In this document: positions 2,562 through 9,644 of the stretch, piece after piece | How positions within the stretch are numbered: position 1 is the stretch's first letter | Layout of the letters: every line of letters starts with the position of its first letter | Source: JALZEG01 sp046263255 | GTDB taxonomy: Bacteria; Actinomycetota; CADDZG01; WHSQ01 | Reading direction: 5' to 3' | DNA length: 10,702 nucleotides | NCBI GenBank assembly: GCA_046263255.1 | Contig: JBHELD010000019.1 | Location: 1 to 10,702 of the forward strand | Notes under the pieces: generated by a model | What the model saw: the letters and a program-made list of their open reading frames with translations, nothing else | Database searches by the model: none | Told to the model about the DNA's origin: nothing | Translations under genes and position numbers: made by a program

Positions 2562-4504
2562 AGCGTTTGGAGGAAATCCTTTCCAACGACGATAGTCAAA
2601 TCCACGATACCCTGGCTCTGCGCTGCGACCTGCACCTCTCCCACTCCGATCAGGTCCCTCGTCCTCTCCGCCAGCTCGATCCCCTTCGAGGACCGGTCGT
2701 AGGTGATGACCAGCGTCTCGCGGTAGTTCAGGCGGCGGGCGTTGCCCGAGAGGATCACGCGGAAGCCGGCGCCGCCGAGGCGCTGCGCGACCTGTTGACC
2801 GACTCCCGGCGCGCCGTTGCCGTTCAGTATCTGAATCCGCACGTCGCGGCCCGAGACCGCCTGCGCCCCCACGGCGTCGGCGAGGAACTCCTCGACCTCG
2901 TCCGCGTCGACCTGGTACAGCTCGCTCCCGCCGACGCCGACCTGCCTCACCGGAAGGAGGGCAAGGCGCCGGTCCTCCGGATCCGCGGCGGCAAGCTGCT
3001 CGAACAGCCGTGCAAGCTCGCGCCGCGATGCGTCCGATTCGCCCACGGCCGCGCCTGCTCGCTGCACCGCGCCCCCCAGCCCGTCCGCGTCGAACGTAAA
3101 GGCCTCGAACAGCGAGCTCCAGAACGCGAGGTGCCGGGCGCCGAGCTCGACGTCGTCGGTATCGAGGCCCTTGACGTAGAGCAGGTCGACGAGGAAGCCG
3201 GGTGCGAGCCTCTGCGGACCGGGCGCGAACAGAAGCCTCGCCTGCCCCGGACCGGCCTCCACCCGGACCTCGTCGGGGACGTCGACCGTCAGCGGCCCGG
3301 TCTCCTCGAACAGGACGTTCGCGTCGGCGTCGGACAGCTCGAGGTACCGGTCGATCGGTGTCCCGAGCAACGTCTCGGCCGCGAGCAACAAGAGAGGGAT
3401 GCCGCCGGACGCGACAGCGTCGCCGATCGCGAGGAGACCGCGTCCCGGCACGCCGGTCGCGGTGTGGGCCGGGATGTAGACGACGGCGGACCGCCCGGTG
3501 GCGCTGTCGGACGACAGCAACGCAATCCACGTAGGCGCCGCGTCCGAACGCCGCTCCTTCGTCCCGAACACGAGCGTCGTCGTGATCGTGTCCTTCTCGT
3601 CCGCGCCCTTCGCTGCGATCCCGGGCGCGGGCGCGGGGGCGTCGTCGCGGGAGAGGATCGAGACGACCCCCGCGAGACCGACCACCGCGGCGACCGCGGC
3701 GGCGACAGCCCCGCGCAGCAGCTCCCTTCGGTGCTTCGCCCGCCGTTCCGCCTCGAGCCGTGCTCTGCGGGGGCCGGGGACGTCGGCGGTTACCGGCGTG
3801 AGCCGTGCATCGGCGTCTGCGGCAGAGTCGATCGCCGGCTCGTCGTCGAGGAGCTCGTCCTCGTCGGGATAGGAGTAGAGCGCGTCGCCGCCTCCGGGCT
3901 CCTGGTAGAGGACCTCGGCGACGGCGTCCTCGGCGAGGTCTTCGTGGGCCTGGGCCGCGGCGTGCTCGGGTTCGAGGGCGTCGGGCGCGGAAGCCTGCTG
4001 GGCGGAATCGGGTTCCTCGGCGATTGGCTCGAGGGCCGCTTCTTCGGCGGGCTCAGGCTCCTGCGCGACCGGTTCGCCGGCCGGTTCGTCGGCGAGGACC
4101 TCGAGCTCCTCGGCGACCGGTTCCGGCTCGGGTTCCCCGGCGGCGGCCCCGGGCTCCTCCGCAACCGGTTCGGCTTCCGGCTCCTCGGCTCCGGGCTCCT
4201 CGGAGGCGCGGCGCTCCGGCCCCCCGAGCAGCCGCCGCTTCCACCACGACTCCGCGTAGACGGCCGGCGTCTCTTCGGCCGGTGAAGCGTCCTCCTCGGC
4301 CGGTGAAGCGTCCTCCTCGGCGGGTGACGCCTCCTCCTCTGCGTCGGCTTCATCGGGCGCGGCCGCTTCTGGCTCGGCGGCGCCGCCCTCGTCCTGCGGA
4401 TCGACCCAGACGTCGTCGTCGGCGCCTTCCTCGAGCGCGTACTTCCTCGCCTCCCGCTCCTCCTGGAGTCGCTTGCGCTCCTCCCACCACGACTTGAAGC
4501 TCAT
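2558..4504 (-). CDS. Membrane protein with long acidic tail, degenerate LCP domain and LytR_C domain
   Basis: This 648-residue protein has, in order: a basic start (1-20); a very acidic, Ala/Pro/Glu-rich, probably disordered region (about 25-240) with a threefold SPAEEDA repeat; a basic stretch (245-263); one membrane helix (about 264-284); an LCP-like domain (about 308-470); a helical linker; and a LytR_C domain (555-643, beginning VRIQILNGNGAPGVG). By the positive-inside rule the acidic tail is cytoplasmic and the LCP/LytR_C part extracytoplasmic. Functional LCP proteins attach glycopolymers to peptidoglycan. Here the family's RxDT motif is not visible and SIPRDT reads YIPAHT (344-349), so the catalytic Arg and Asp appear lost, although GGxxLLLxxxExLLG (367-381) and IDRYLEL (384-390) remain. 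It may be a scaffold or pseudoenzyme. ATG 4504 overlaps the nadD stop (ATGA) and has GGGGAGAGG upstream. This position between nadD and rsfS is common in Actinomycetota. Confidence 0.85.
   Translation of the reverse strand: MSFKSWWEERKRLQEEREARKYALEEGADDDVWVDPQDEGGAAEPEAAAPDEADAEEEASPAEEDASPAEEDASPAEETPAVYAESWWKRRLLGGPERRASEEPGAEEPEAEPVAEEPGAAAGEPEPEPVAEELEVLADEPAGEPVAQEPEPAEEAALEPIAEEPDSAQQASAPDALEPEHAAAQAHEDLAEDAVAEVLYQEPGGGDALYSYPDEDELLDDEPAIDSAADADARLTPVTADVPGPRRARLEAERRAKHRRELLRGAVAAAVAAVVGLAGVVSILSRDDAPAPAPGIAAKGADEKDTITTTLVFGTKERRSDAAPTWIALLSSDSATGRSAVVYIPAHTATGVPGRGLLAIGDAVASGGIPLLLLAAETLLGTPIDRYLELSDADANVLFEETGPLTVDVPDEVRVEAGPGQARLLFAPGPQRLAPGFLVDLLYVKGLDTDDVELGARHLAFWSSLFEAFTFDADGLGGAVQRAGAAVGESDASRRELARLFEQLAAADPEDRRLALLPVRQVGVGGSELYQVDADEVEEFLADAVGAQAVSGRDVRIQILNGNGAPGVGQQVAQRLGGAGFRVILSGNARRLNYRETLVITYDRSSKGIELAERTRDLIGVGEVQVAAQSQGIVDLTIVVGKDFLQTL
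2572..2584 (-). promoter_or_regulatory. Hairpin masking the ribosome site of rsfS
   Basis: Minus-strand GGAAA and TTTCC pair across a 3-nt loop (GGA). This occludes the only AAAGGA-like Shine-Dalgarno, about 15 nt before the TTG start of rsfS. A ribosome finishing the upstream gene would melt it, favouring coupled translation. The reading is inferred from sequence. Confidence 0.3.
4277..4339 (-). repeat. Three tandem 21-bp repeats within the acidic tail of the LCP-like gene
   Basis: The first two 21-bp units (4277-4297, 4298-4318) are identical and the third (4319-4339) differs at three positions. Each encodes seven residues (a permutation of SPAEEDA, around residues 56-76). The unit keeps the frame, so copy number can vary without breaking the protein. 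Confidence 0.92.
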
Positions 4505-5121
4505 GCGGACCTCTCCCCTGCGGCCGCGTACAGGCGGTGGTCACGGATGTAGTCGGCGACGGCGGCGGGCACGAGGCCGTCGATCGGGAGGCCCGCGGCG
4601 GCCATCCTCCTGATGTCGGTCGACGAGACGTCCACCTCTGCGATGCGCGCCAGGTGAACGCGCGGCCACTCGGGGCGCGGCTGCAGCGCGGCGGGATCGA
4701 ACCCGGCCCGCGGGACCGCGATCACCTCCGCGAGGCCCACCAGACCTTCGACGCCGTGCCACGTCCCGATCGTGAGCACGGCGTCCACGCCGGCGACGAA
4801 GAACAGGTCGACGTCGGGGCCGTAGAAGTCGCGCAGGATCGCCATCGTGTCGACCGTGTAGGTGGGGCCTTTCCGGTCGATCTCCATCCGCGACGCCTCG
4901 AACCGCGGGTTGCCGGTGATCGCGAGCACGGTCATCATCCAGCGGTCCTCGGCCGCCGAGAAGCCCGCCTTCTGCCACGGGGTGCCCGCGGGGACGAACA
5001 GGACGCGGTCGAGCTCGAACGCGTCCAGCACGGCCGACGCCGCGGCCAGGTGACCGTTGTGGATCGGGTCGAACGTCCCGCCCATGACCCCGAGGCGCCG
5101 GACGCGCCCTTCGGTTCCCAT
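4501..5121 (-). CDS. nadD: Nicotinate-nucleotide adenylyltransferase
   Basis: NadD joins nicotinate mononucleotide to AMP from ATP, making deamido-NAD in NAD synthesis. The 206-residue product has the nucleotidyltransferase signature GGTFDPIHNGHL at residues 14-25 (T/HxGH class). It also has VPAGTPWQK (43-51), SRMEIDRKGPTYTVDT (77-92), FFVAGVDAV (107-115), and the second ATP-binding motif SSTDIR (166-171). Length and motifs are normal for the family. The ATG at 5121 is the only start that keeps the first beta strand (RRLGVMGG); the next ATG, at residue 13, falls inside that strand. No strong Shine-Dalgarno precedes it. It is the first gene after the structured gap downstream of proA and overlaps the following gene by 4 nt (ATGA), so it probably heads a nadD - LCP-like - rsfS - Arg-rich operon with its own promoter in the gap. 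I cannot place that promoter confidently. Confidence 0.95.
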   Translation of the reverse strand: MGTEGRVRRLGVMGGTFDPIHNGHLAAASAVLDAFELDRVLFVPAGTPWQKAGFSAAEDRWMMTVLAITGNPRFEASRMEIDRKGPTYTVDTMAILRDFYGPDVDLFFVAGVDAVLTIGTWHGVEGLVGLAEVIAVPRAGFDPAALQPRPEWPRVHLARIAEVDVSSTDIRRMAAAGLPIDGLVPAAVADYIRDHRLYAAAGERSA

Positions 5122-5159
5122 GCCGTTAGTGAACCCGAAACAGGGGCGAAACTGGCGAC

Positions 5160-5241
5160 AAAACCCGCCGCGTCGGGAAGGCAGGAACCAGGCGCGGAGT
5201 GAGCGGGGCCCCGGGGAGAGGCCCCGCTCGCCTCCTGCCTT
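5160..5241 (-). terminator. Probable terminator/attenuator downstream of proA (long stem-loop, small stem-loop, T-tract)
   Basis: In transcript order on the minus strand there is first a long hairpin (5241-5178). Its outer 9-bp arms are AAGGCAGGA/TCCTGCCTT and its inner arms are a perfect 10 bp of GAGCGGGGCC/GGCCCCGCTC around a 9-nt loop. A short CCCG/CGGG hairpin (5177-5164) follows directly, then TTTT (5163-5160). The arrangement fits termination of the proB-proA transcript. The T-tract is short, so attenuation ahead of nadD is also possible. Confidence 0.55.
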
Positions 5242-5251
5242 GCGAGCCGGA

Positions 5252-5314
5252 CCCGGAGGTTCGGGGGAGACCTCCTGCGGGCCGTGCCCGGACGGGAGCG
5301 TACGGAGCGCCCGT
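5252..5314 (-). other. Two further hairpins in the proA-nadD gap
   Basis: GGAGGT (5255-5260) pairs with ACCTCC (5270-5275) around a 9-nt loop, and ACGGG (5292-5296) pairs with CCCGT (5310-5314), extended by an inner CG/CG pair. With the long hairpin nearer nadD, most of the 237-nt gap can fold. No coding frame or T-tract accompanies these two. Confidence 0.4.
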
Positions 5315-5358
5315 GAACCCCAGATGTCGCGTCGCTGGAGCGGGCGTGAAACGTGAGG

Positions 5359-6603
5359 CTAGGTCCGGACCTGGCCCCGGCCCCACACGACGTACTTCGT
5401 CGTCGTCAGCGCCCGCAGCCCCATCGGCCCGCGCGCGTGGAGCTTCTGCGTCGAGATCCCGATCTCCGCGCCGTAGCCGAACTCGCCGCCGTCGGAGAAC
5501 CTCGTCGAGGCGTTGACGAAGATCGAGCCCGAGTCGACCTCGGCGGCAAAGCGGCGCGCGGCCGTGAGGTCCTCGGTCACGATCGCCTCCGCGTTCGACG
5601 TCCCCCACCGGTTCACGTGCGCGATCGCGTCGTCGAGGGAGGGGACGACCGAGACCGCGAGCTTGTAGTCGAGATACTCCGTCGCCCAGTCCTCCTCCGT
5701 CGCCGGCTGCGCGTCCGGCCACAGAGCGCGCGCCTCCTCGTCGCCCCGCACCTCGACGCCGGCCTCACGCAGCGCGTCGAGCGTCTCCGGCAGCCACTCC
5801 TTCGCGATGTCGGCGTGGACGAGAAGGGTCTCGGCCGCGTTGCAGACGCTGGGGCGCTGCGTCTTCGCGTTCAGCACGATCTCGGTCGCCATCGCGGGGT
5901 CGGCGGAGCGGTCGACGTAGACGTGGCAGTTCCCGTCGCCGTCGATGATGTACGGGACCGTCGCGTTGGCCTCGATGCTCTCGATGAGCGCGCGGCCCCC
6001 CCGCGGGACGAGCAGGTCGACGTGCCCCTTCGCCTGCATCAGCTCGGTGGCGGCGTCCCGGCTCACGTCCTCGACGAGCTGGAGCGCGTCCTCCGGCACC
6101 CCGGCCTTCGACGCCGCGGCCGTCAGCACCTCGACGATGGCCTTGTTCGACTCGAGCGCGATCGAGGACCCGCGCAGAACGCACGCGTTCCCGGACTTGA
6201 GGCAGAGGCCGGACACGTCCGCAGTGACGTTCGGCCGCGCCTCGTAGATCACCGCGACGACCCCGAGCGGGACCCGCACCTGCTCGATCAACAGCCCGTT
6301 CGGCCGCGTCCATCCCGAGACCACCTCGCCGACCGGATCCGGCTGCGCCGCCACAGCGCGAAGACCCGATGCCATCGACTCGAGGCGGCTCGGCGTCAGA
6401 GTGAGCCTGTCGACGAGCGTGGCCGAGGTGCCCTGCTCGCGGGCGGCGGCGACGTCGCGCTCGTTCGCCGCCGTCAACGTGTCGACCGTCTCCAGCAGCG
6501 CGTCGGCCATCGCGTGCAGCGCGCCGTCCTTCACCTCGGCGGCCAGCGCCGCGACCGCCGGGGCCGCCGCGGCGGCGTTTCGGCAGATCTCGGCCGGCCT
6601 CAC
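5359..6603 (-). CDS. proA: Gamma-glutamyl phosphate reductase
   Basis: ProA reduces gamma-glutamyl phosphate with NADPH to glutamate-5-semialdehyde, the second step of proline synthesis. The 414-residue length is typical. Visible family segments are VPLGVVAVIYEARPNVT (111-127), SGNACVLRGSSIALESN (137-153), LVPRGGRALIESIEANATVP (198-217) and the active-site block NAKTQRPSVCNAAETLL (245-261), with catalytic Cys254. The C-terminal GAEIGISTQKLHARGPMGLRALTTTKY is also typical. The GTG start at 6603 lies 3 nt after the proB stop, with GGAGGA inside the proB end at 6611-6616 as the ribosome site, so the two enzymes are translationally coupled. This suits the labile gamma-glutamyl phosphate intermediate passed between them. 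A structured non-coding gap follows the TAG. Confidence 0.97.
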   Translation of the reverse strand: MRPAEICRNAAAAAPAVAALAAEVKDGALHAMADALLETVDTLTAANERDVAAAREQGTSATLVDRLTLTPSRLESMASGLRAVAAQPDPVGEVVSGWTRPNGLLIEQVRVPLGVVAVIYEARPNVTADVSGLCLKSGNACVLRGSSIALESNKAIVEVLTAAASKAGVPEDALQLVEDVSRDAATELMQAKGHVDLLVPRGGRALIESIEANATVPYIIDGDGNCHVYVDRSADPAMATEIVLNAKTQRPSVCNAAETLLVHADIAKEWLPETLDALREAGVEVRGDEEARALWPDAQPATEEDWATEYLDYKLAVSVVPSLDDAIAHVNRWGTSNAEAIVTEDLTAARRFAAEVDSGSIFVNASTRFSDGGEFGYGAEIGISTQKLHARGPMGLRALTTTKYVVWGRGQVRT

Positions 6604-6606
6604 CTG

Positions 6607-7713
6607 TCAGTCCTCCAGCACGACGAGCTGGTCACGATGGATGACCTCGCCTCCCTCGACGCCGGCGGTCGAACGACCCAGAGCGCCGAGCAGCTCCGCG
6701 GCGGAGAAGCGTACCAATCCCCGCGCGAAGACGGTCCCCGACCGGTCGCTGACGTCGACCGCGTCCCCTGCGGCGAAGTCGCCGGAGACCTCCGTCACAC
6801 CCACGGGAAGGAGGCTCCGCTTGTCCTCGACGAGCGCCTTTCGCGCTCCATCGTCCACCGAGACGGTCCCCGTCGGCGGCCGCGCGAACGCGATCCACAG
6901 CCGCCGGGCCGACTCGCGCTTCGGCCGCGGATGAAAATAGGTGCCGAGGGGATCCCCGCGCGCGATCCGTCCGAGGACGTCGGGCTCGCTTGCGTCGGCG
7001 ACGACCACCGCGACGCCCGAGAACGTCGCCACCCACGCCGCCGCGATCTTCGAGGTCATGCCCCCGGTCGAGTGCTCGGACCCGCGGCCGCCGGCGACCC
7101 GCTCGAGCTCGGGCGTGATCCGGCGGACCTCCTCGATCACCGGCGCGCCCGGGTTGCGGCGCGGGTCTGCAGCGTGAACGCCCTTCGCGTTCGTGAGCAG
7201 GACCAGGAGGCGCGCGCGGGCGACGTTCGCGACCAGCGCGGCGAGCATGTCGTTGTCCCCGAACCTGATCTCGTCGACCGCGACGGTGTCGTTCTCGTTC
7301 ACGACCGGGAGCGCCTTCAGCGCGAGCAGGCGCTCGACCGTGTTGCGCGCGTTCAGGTACTGCTGGCGATGCATGAAGTCGTAGCGGGTGAGCAGGACCT
7401 GGGCGACGACGATGTCCGACGCCGCCAGCAGGCGGGCGTAGGTCCCGAGCAGCAGCCTCTGCCCGACCGCCGCCGCGGCCTGGAGTGAGGGGATGTCCGA
7501 CGGCCGGCGATCGAGCCCGAGGGGGCCGAGCCCCGCGGCGATCGCGCCGGACGACACGAGGATCGGATGGCTCCCGGCGCGGTGCAGGCGGGTCAGCCCC
7601 CCGCACAGGGCCTTCAGGCGGCGCTCGTCGGGCTCGCCGGTGCCGTCGACGAGCGACGCGCTTCCGACCTTCACGACCAGCCGGTCGCCCGCGCCGATCC
7701 TAGGTCTCGACAC
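6607..7713 (-). CDS. proB: Glutamate 5-kinase with C-terminal PUA domain
   Basis: ProB phosphorylates the gamma-carboxylate of glutamate, the first committed and usually proline-inhibited step of proline synthesis. The 368-residue protein has an amino-acid-kinase domain: VVKVGSASL (13-21), ILVSSGAIAAGL (51-62), VVNENDTVAVDEIRFGDNDMLAALVA (137-162) and HSTGGMTSK (214-222), the last matching the family's GTGGMxTK. A PUA domain follows, from about residue 281 (TGTVSVDDGARKALVEDKRSLLPVGV) to the end. The two-domain length is standard for bacterial ProB. The GTG start lies 14 nt inside the obgE 3' end and gives the usual distance to the first strand. proA follows after 3 nt. The coupling to obgE matches the gene order of other Actinomycetota. 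Confidence 0.97.
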   Translation of the reverse strand: MSRPRIGAGDRLVVKVGSASLVDGTGEPDERRLKALCGGLTRLHRAGSHPILVSSGAIAAGLGPLGLDRRPSDIPSLQAAAAVGQRLLLGTYARLLAASDIVVAQVLLTRYDFMHRQQYLNARNTVERLLALKALPVVNENDTVAVDEIRFGDNDMLAALVANVARARLLVLLTNAKGVHAADPRRNPGAPVIEEVRRITPELERVAGGRGSEHSTGGMTSKIAAAWVATFSGVAVVVADASEPDVLGRIARGDPLGTYFHPRPKRESARRLWIAFARPPTGTVSVDDGARKALVEDKRSLLPVGVTEVSGDFAAGDAVDVSDRSGTVFARGLVRFSAAELLGALGRSTAGVEGGEVIHRDQLVVLED

Positions 7714-8977
7714 CCGCGGGATCGCCCTCGGCCACCGAGCCCTCCGGCTCGAACTCGAACGAGGTCTCCCCGATGCGGACCTCGTCCCCGCGCGCGGCCC
7801 CGGCAGCCTGGAGCATCCGCTCGACGCCCATGGCGATCAGCCGGCGCTGCAACAGCTCGACGGCCTCCTCGCTCTCCATGTCCGTGATCGCGACGGCACG
7901 CTCCGCCCGCCGCCCGCGTACCCGCCAGGCATCGCCCTCGCGTTCTACCTCCAGCGGGCTCTCCTTCACGACGTGCCGGACGTAACCGACCCGCGCCGGA
8001 GCGGCCGCGCGTGCCGCGCGCACGAGCGAGCGCAGGCGATCGACGAGCTCGTCGATGCCTGTTCCGGTCACGGCGGAGACCGCGAGCCCGCCGGAGTGAG
8101 CGGCGGCGACCTCCGCGGCGCGCTCGGGGGCCGCGTCGGCCTTCGTCACGACGACGAGACGCGGCCGCGCCCCGAGCGCGGGGTCGAACGCCTCGAGCTC
8201 CGCCGCGAGCGTCGCGACGTCGCCGGCGGGGTCCCGGTCCTGCGCGAGCGGGTCGACGAGGAACAAGAGGACGGCCGCGCGGCTGACGTGCCGGAGGAAC
8301 CGGTGCCCCAGCCCCTTGCCCTCGTGAGCGCCCGGCACCAGACCGGGGATGTCCGCGACCACGAACGATTCCTCGCCCTGCACCACGCCGAGGTTGGGCG
8401 CCAGCGTCGTGAACGGGTAGTCGGCGATCTTCGGCTTCGCCGCGGAGATACGGCTGATCAGCGTCGACTTCCCCGCGTTCGGGAAGCCGACGAGCCCGAC
8501 GTCGGCGAGCAGGCGGAGCTCGAGCCGCAGCTTGCGCTCCTCCCCCGGCTCTCCCTTCTCCGCGAACGAGGGCGCCCGGCGCGTCGGAGTCGTGAACGCG
8601 ACGTTCCCGCGGCCCCCCCGTCCGCCGGCGGCCGCGATCATCTCGTCGCCGGGCGCGGCAAGGTCCGCGATCAGGACGCCGTCCTCGTACACGACCGTCC
8701 CGGGCGGCACGAGGATCACCCGGTCCTTCCCGCTGGCGCCGTGCCGCCGCTTGTTCAGGCCGTGACCTCCAGGGGGAGCTTTGACGTGCGGGTGGTCGCG
8801 CAGCTCGAGCAGCGTCCCGACGGAGGGATCCGCGCGCAGGACGACGCTCGCGCCGCGTCCGCCATCGCCCCCGTCGGGACCGCCCTTCGGCTTGTAGGGC
8901 TCGCGGTGGAACGCCGCGGAGCCGTTGCCGCCGGCTCCCGCGGTCACGTGGATCGTGGCTTCGTCTACGAAAGCCAT
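7700..8977 (-). CDS. obgE: GTPase Obg/CgtA (ribosome assembly, stress)
   Basis: Obg is a GTPase that binds the large ribosomal subunit and acts in its maturation and in ppGpp-linked growth control. The 425-residue protein has the glycine-rich Obg domain (1 to about 157, with GGPDGGDGGRGASVVL and KDRVILVPPGTVV) and a G domain. The G1 loop is GFPNAGKST (164-172), followed by DYPFTTLAPNLGVV (186-199) and G3 DIPGLVPGA (209-217). An OCT domain (about 330-412, with WRVRG, VERMLQAAGAARGDEVRIG and FEFEP) closes the protein; OCT is common in Gram-positive and actinobacterial Obg. The G4 motif reads TKAD (278-281) instead of NKxD, so the guanine-specificity Asn is Thr. ATG 8977 follows rpmA after 43 nt, with no strong Shine-Dalgarno, and the stop overlaps proB by 14 nt. 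Confidence 0.97.
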   Translation of the reverse strand: MAFVDEATIHVTAGAGGNGSAAFHREPYKPKGGPDGGDGGRGASVVLRADPSVGTLLELRDHPHVKAPPGGHGLNKRRHGASGKDRVILVPPGTVVYEDGVLIADLAAPGDEMIAAAGGRGGRGNVAFTTPTRRAPSFAEKGEPGEERKLRLELRLLADVGLVGFPNAGKSTLISRISAAKPKIADYPFTTLAPNLGVVQGEESFVVADIPGLVPGAHEGKGLGHRFLRHVSRAAVLLFLVDPLAQDRDPAGDVATLAAELEAFDPALGARPRLVVVTKADAAPERAAEVAAAHSGGLAVSAVTGTGIDELVDRLRSLVRAARAAAPARVGYVRHVVKESPLEVEREGDAWRVRGRRAERAVAITDMESEEAVELLQRRLIAMGVERMLQAAGAARGDEVRIGETSFEFEPEGSVAEGDPAGVET

Positions 8978-9003
8978 GGTTCGATGCGGGCCGAAAGCGC
9001 GCG

Positions 9004-9017
9004 CGCCCGCTCGGGCG
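9004..9017 (-). other. Small hairpin in the rpmA-obgE gap
   Basis: CGCCC and GGGCG form a 5-bp stem with a 4-nt loop beginning 3 nt after the rpmA stop. No T-tract follows. It could stabilise the rplU-rpmA message end or modestly reduce read-through into obgE. The evidence is only the inverted repeat. Confidence 0.25.
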
Positions 9018-9020
9018 TCG

Positions 9021-9272
9021 CTACTCGCCGACGACGCTGACCACGCGGCGACCGCGCAGCCGGTGGAACGCGACCGTGCCCGCCGCCGTCGCGAACAGCG
9101 TGTCGTCGCCGCCCTTGCCCACGTTGTGCCCGGGGTGCAGGCGCGTGCCGCGCTGGCGCACGAGGATCATGCCCGGCTTGACCTGCTGGCCGCCGAACAT
9201 CTTCACGCCGAGCCGCTTCGCCTCGGAGTCGCGTCCGTTGCGGGAAGACGATGCTCCCTTCTTATGCGCCAT
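9021..9272 (-). CDS. rpmA: 50S ribosomal protein L27
   Basis: L27 sits at the peptidyl-transferase centre, where its flexible N-terminus contacts tRNA. The 83-residue sequence opens MAHKKGASSSRNGRDSEAKR and continues KMFGGQQVKPGMILVRQRGT and HPGHNVGKGGDDTLFA, all diagnostic. There is no N-terminal extension like the cleaved one of Firmicutes, so no Prp processing is expected. The ATG overlaps the end of rplU by 11 nt and has GAGGGGAG just upstream. Strict stoichiometry with L21 is the likely reason for the coupling. Confidence 0.97.
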   Translation of the reverse strand: MAHKKGASSSRNGRDSEAKRLGVKMFGGQQVKPGMILVRQRGTRLHPGHNVGKGGDDTLFATAAGTVAFHRLRGRRVVSVVGE

Positions 9273-9639
9273 CGTTGCTCCCCTCTTCGTCCGTCGCGGC
9301 GGCCGGACCGCGTCGCTTCCGGGCTCCCCCGCCGAGCGTGATGTCGTCGATCTGGATCGTCGTGTACTTCTGGCGATGGCCCGAGTGGCGGCGGTAGCCC
9401 GTCTTGTTGCGGAACTTGTTCACCTCGACCTTGGGCCCCTTCGTCTCGCCCAGGACCTTCCCGACGACGCGGGCGCCGGCGAGGTCCTCCTTCTCCGAGC
9501 GCGCCGTACCGGAGTCCTCGACCACGAGGAGCGGCGTGAACTCGATCGAGCCCGAGCCGTCTTTCAGGCGCTCGACCTCGATCACGTCGCCGGGGGCGAC
9601 TTTGTGCTGCTTGCCGCCCGCGCGGATGATGGCGTACAA
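9262..9639 (-). CDS. rplU: 50S ribosomal protein L21
   Basis: L21 is a large-subunit protein that binds 23S rRNA. The product is 125 residues: YAIIRAGGKQHKVAPGDVIEVERL at the start, VVGKVLGETKGPKVEVNKFRNKTGYRRHSGHRQ near residues 70-100, and the closing YTTIQIDDI. A charged tail of about 23 residues (GGGARKRRGPAAATDEEGSNDGA) exceeds the usual L21 end. The start is taken as TTG 9639 because YAIIRAGGKQ normally follows the initiator directly and AAGGAG stands 5 nt upstream. An in-frame ATG at 9756 would add 39 unrelated residues overlapping rne. The stop lies inside rpmA. Confidence 0.96.
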   Translation of the reverse strand: MYAIIRAGGKQHKVAPGDVIEVERLKDGSGSIEFTPLLVVEDSGTARSEKEDLAGARVVGKVLGETKGPKVEVNKFRNKTGYRRHSGHRQKYTTIQIDDITLGGGARKRRGPAAATDEEGSNDGA

Positions 9640-9644
9640 GGTCA

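Noticed and set aside
2160..3530. 456-codon upstream-extended version of rsfS
   Set aside because: The extra 323 residues lie in another frame of the LCP-like gene, are Arg-rich and unlike any RsfS. The TTG at 2561 gives the family's normal length.
2567..4285. Plus-strand open frame of about 570 codons opposite the LCP-like gene
   Set aside because: Antisense to a gene with clear domains, coupling overlaps and a ribosome site. No family signal in the plus-strand translation.
5353..9040. Long plus-strand frames opposite proA, proB and obgE
   Set aside because: The opposite strand carries textbook ProA, ProB and Obg motifs in full length. The plus frames reflect G/C-rich third positions.
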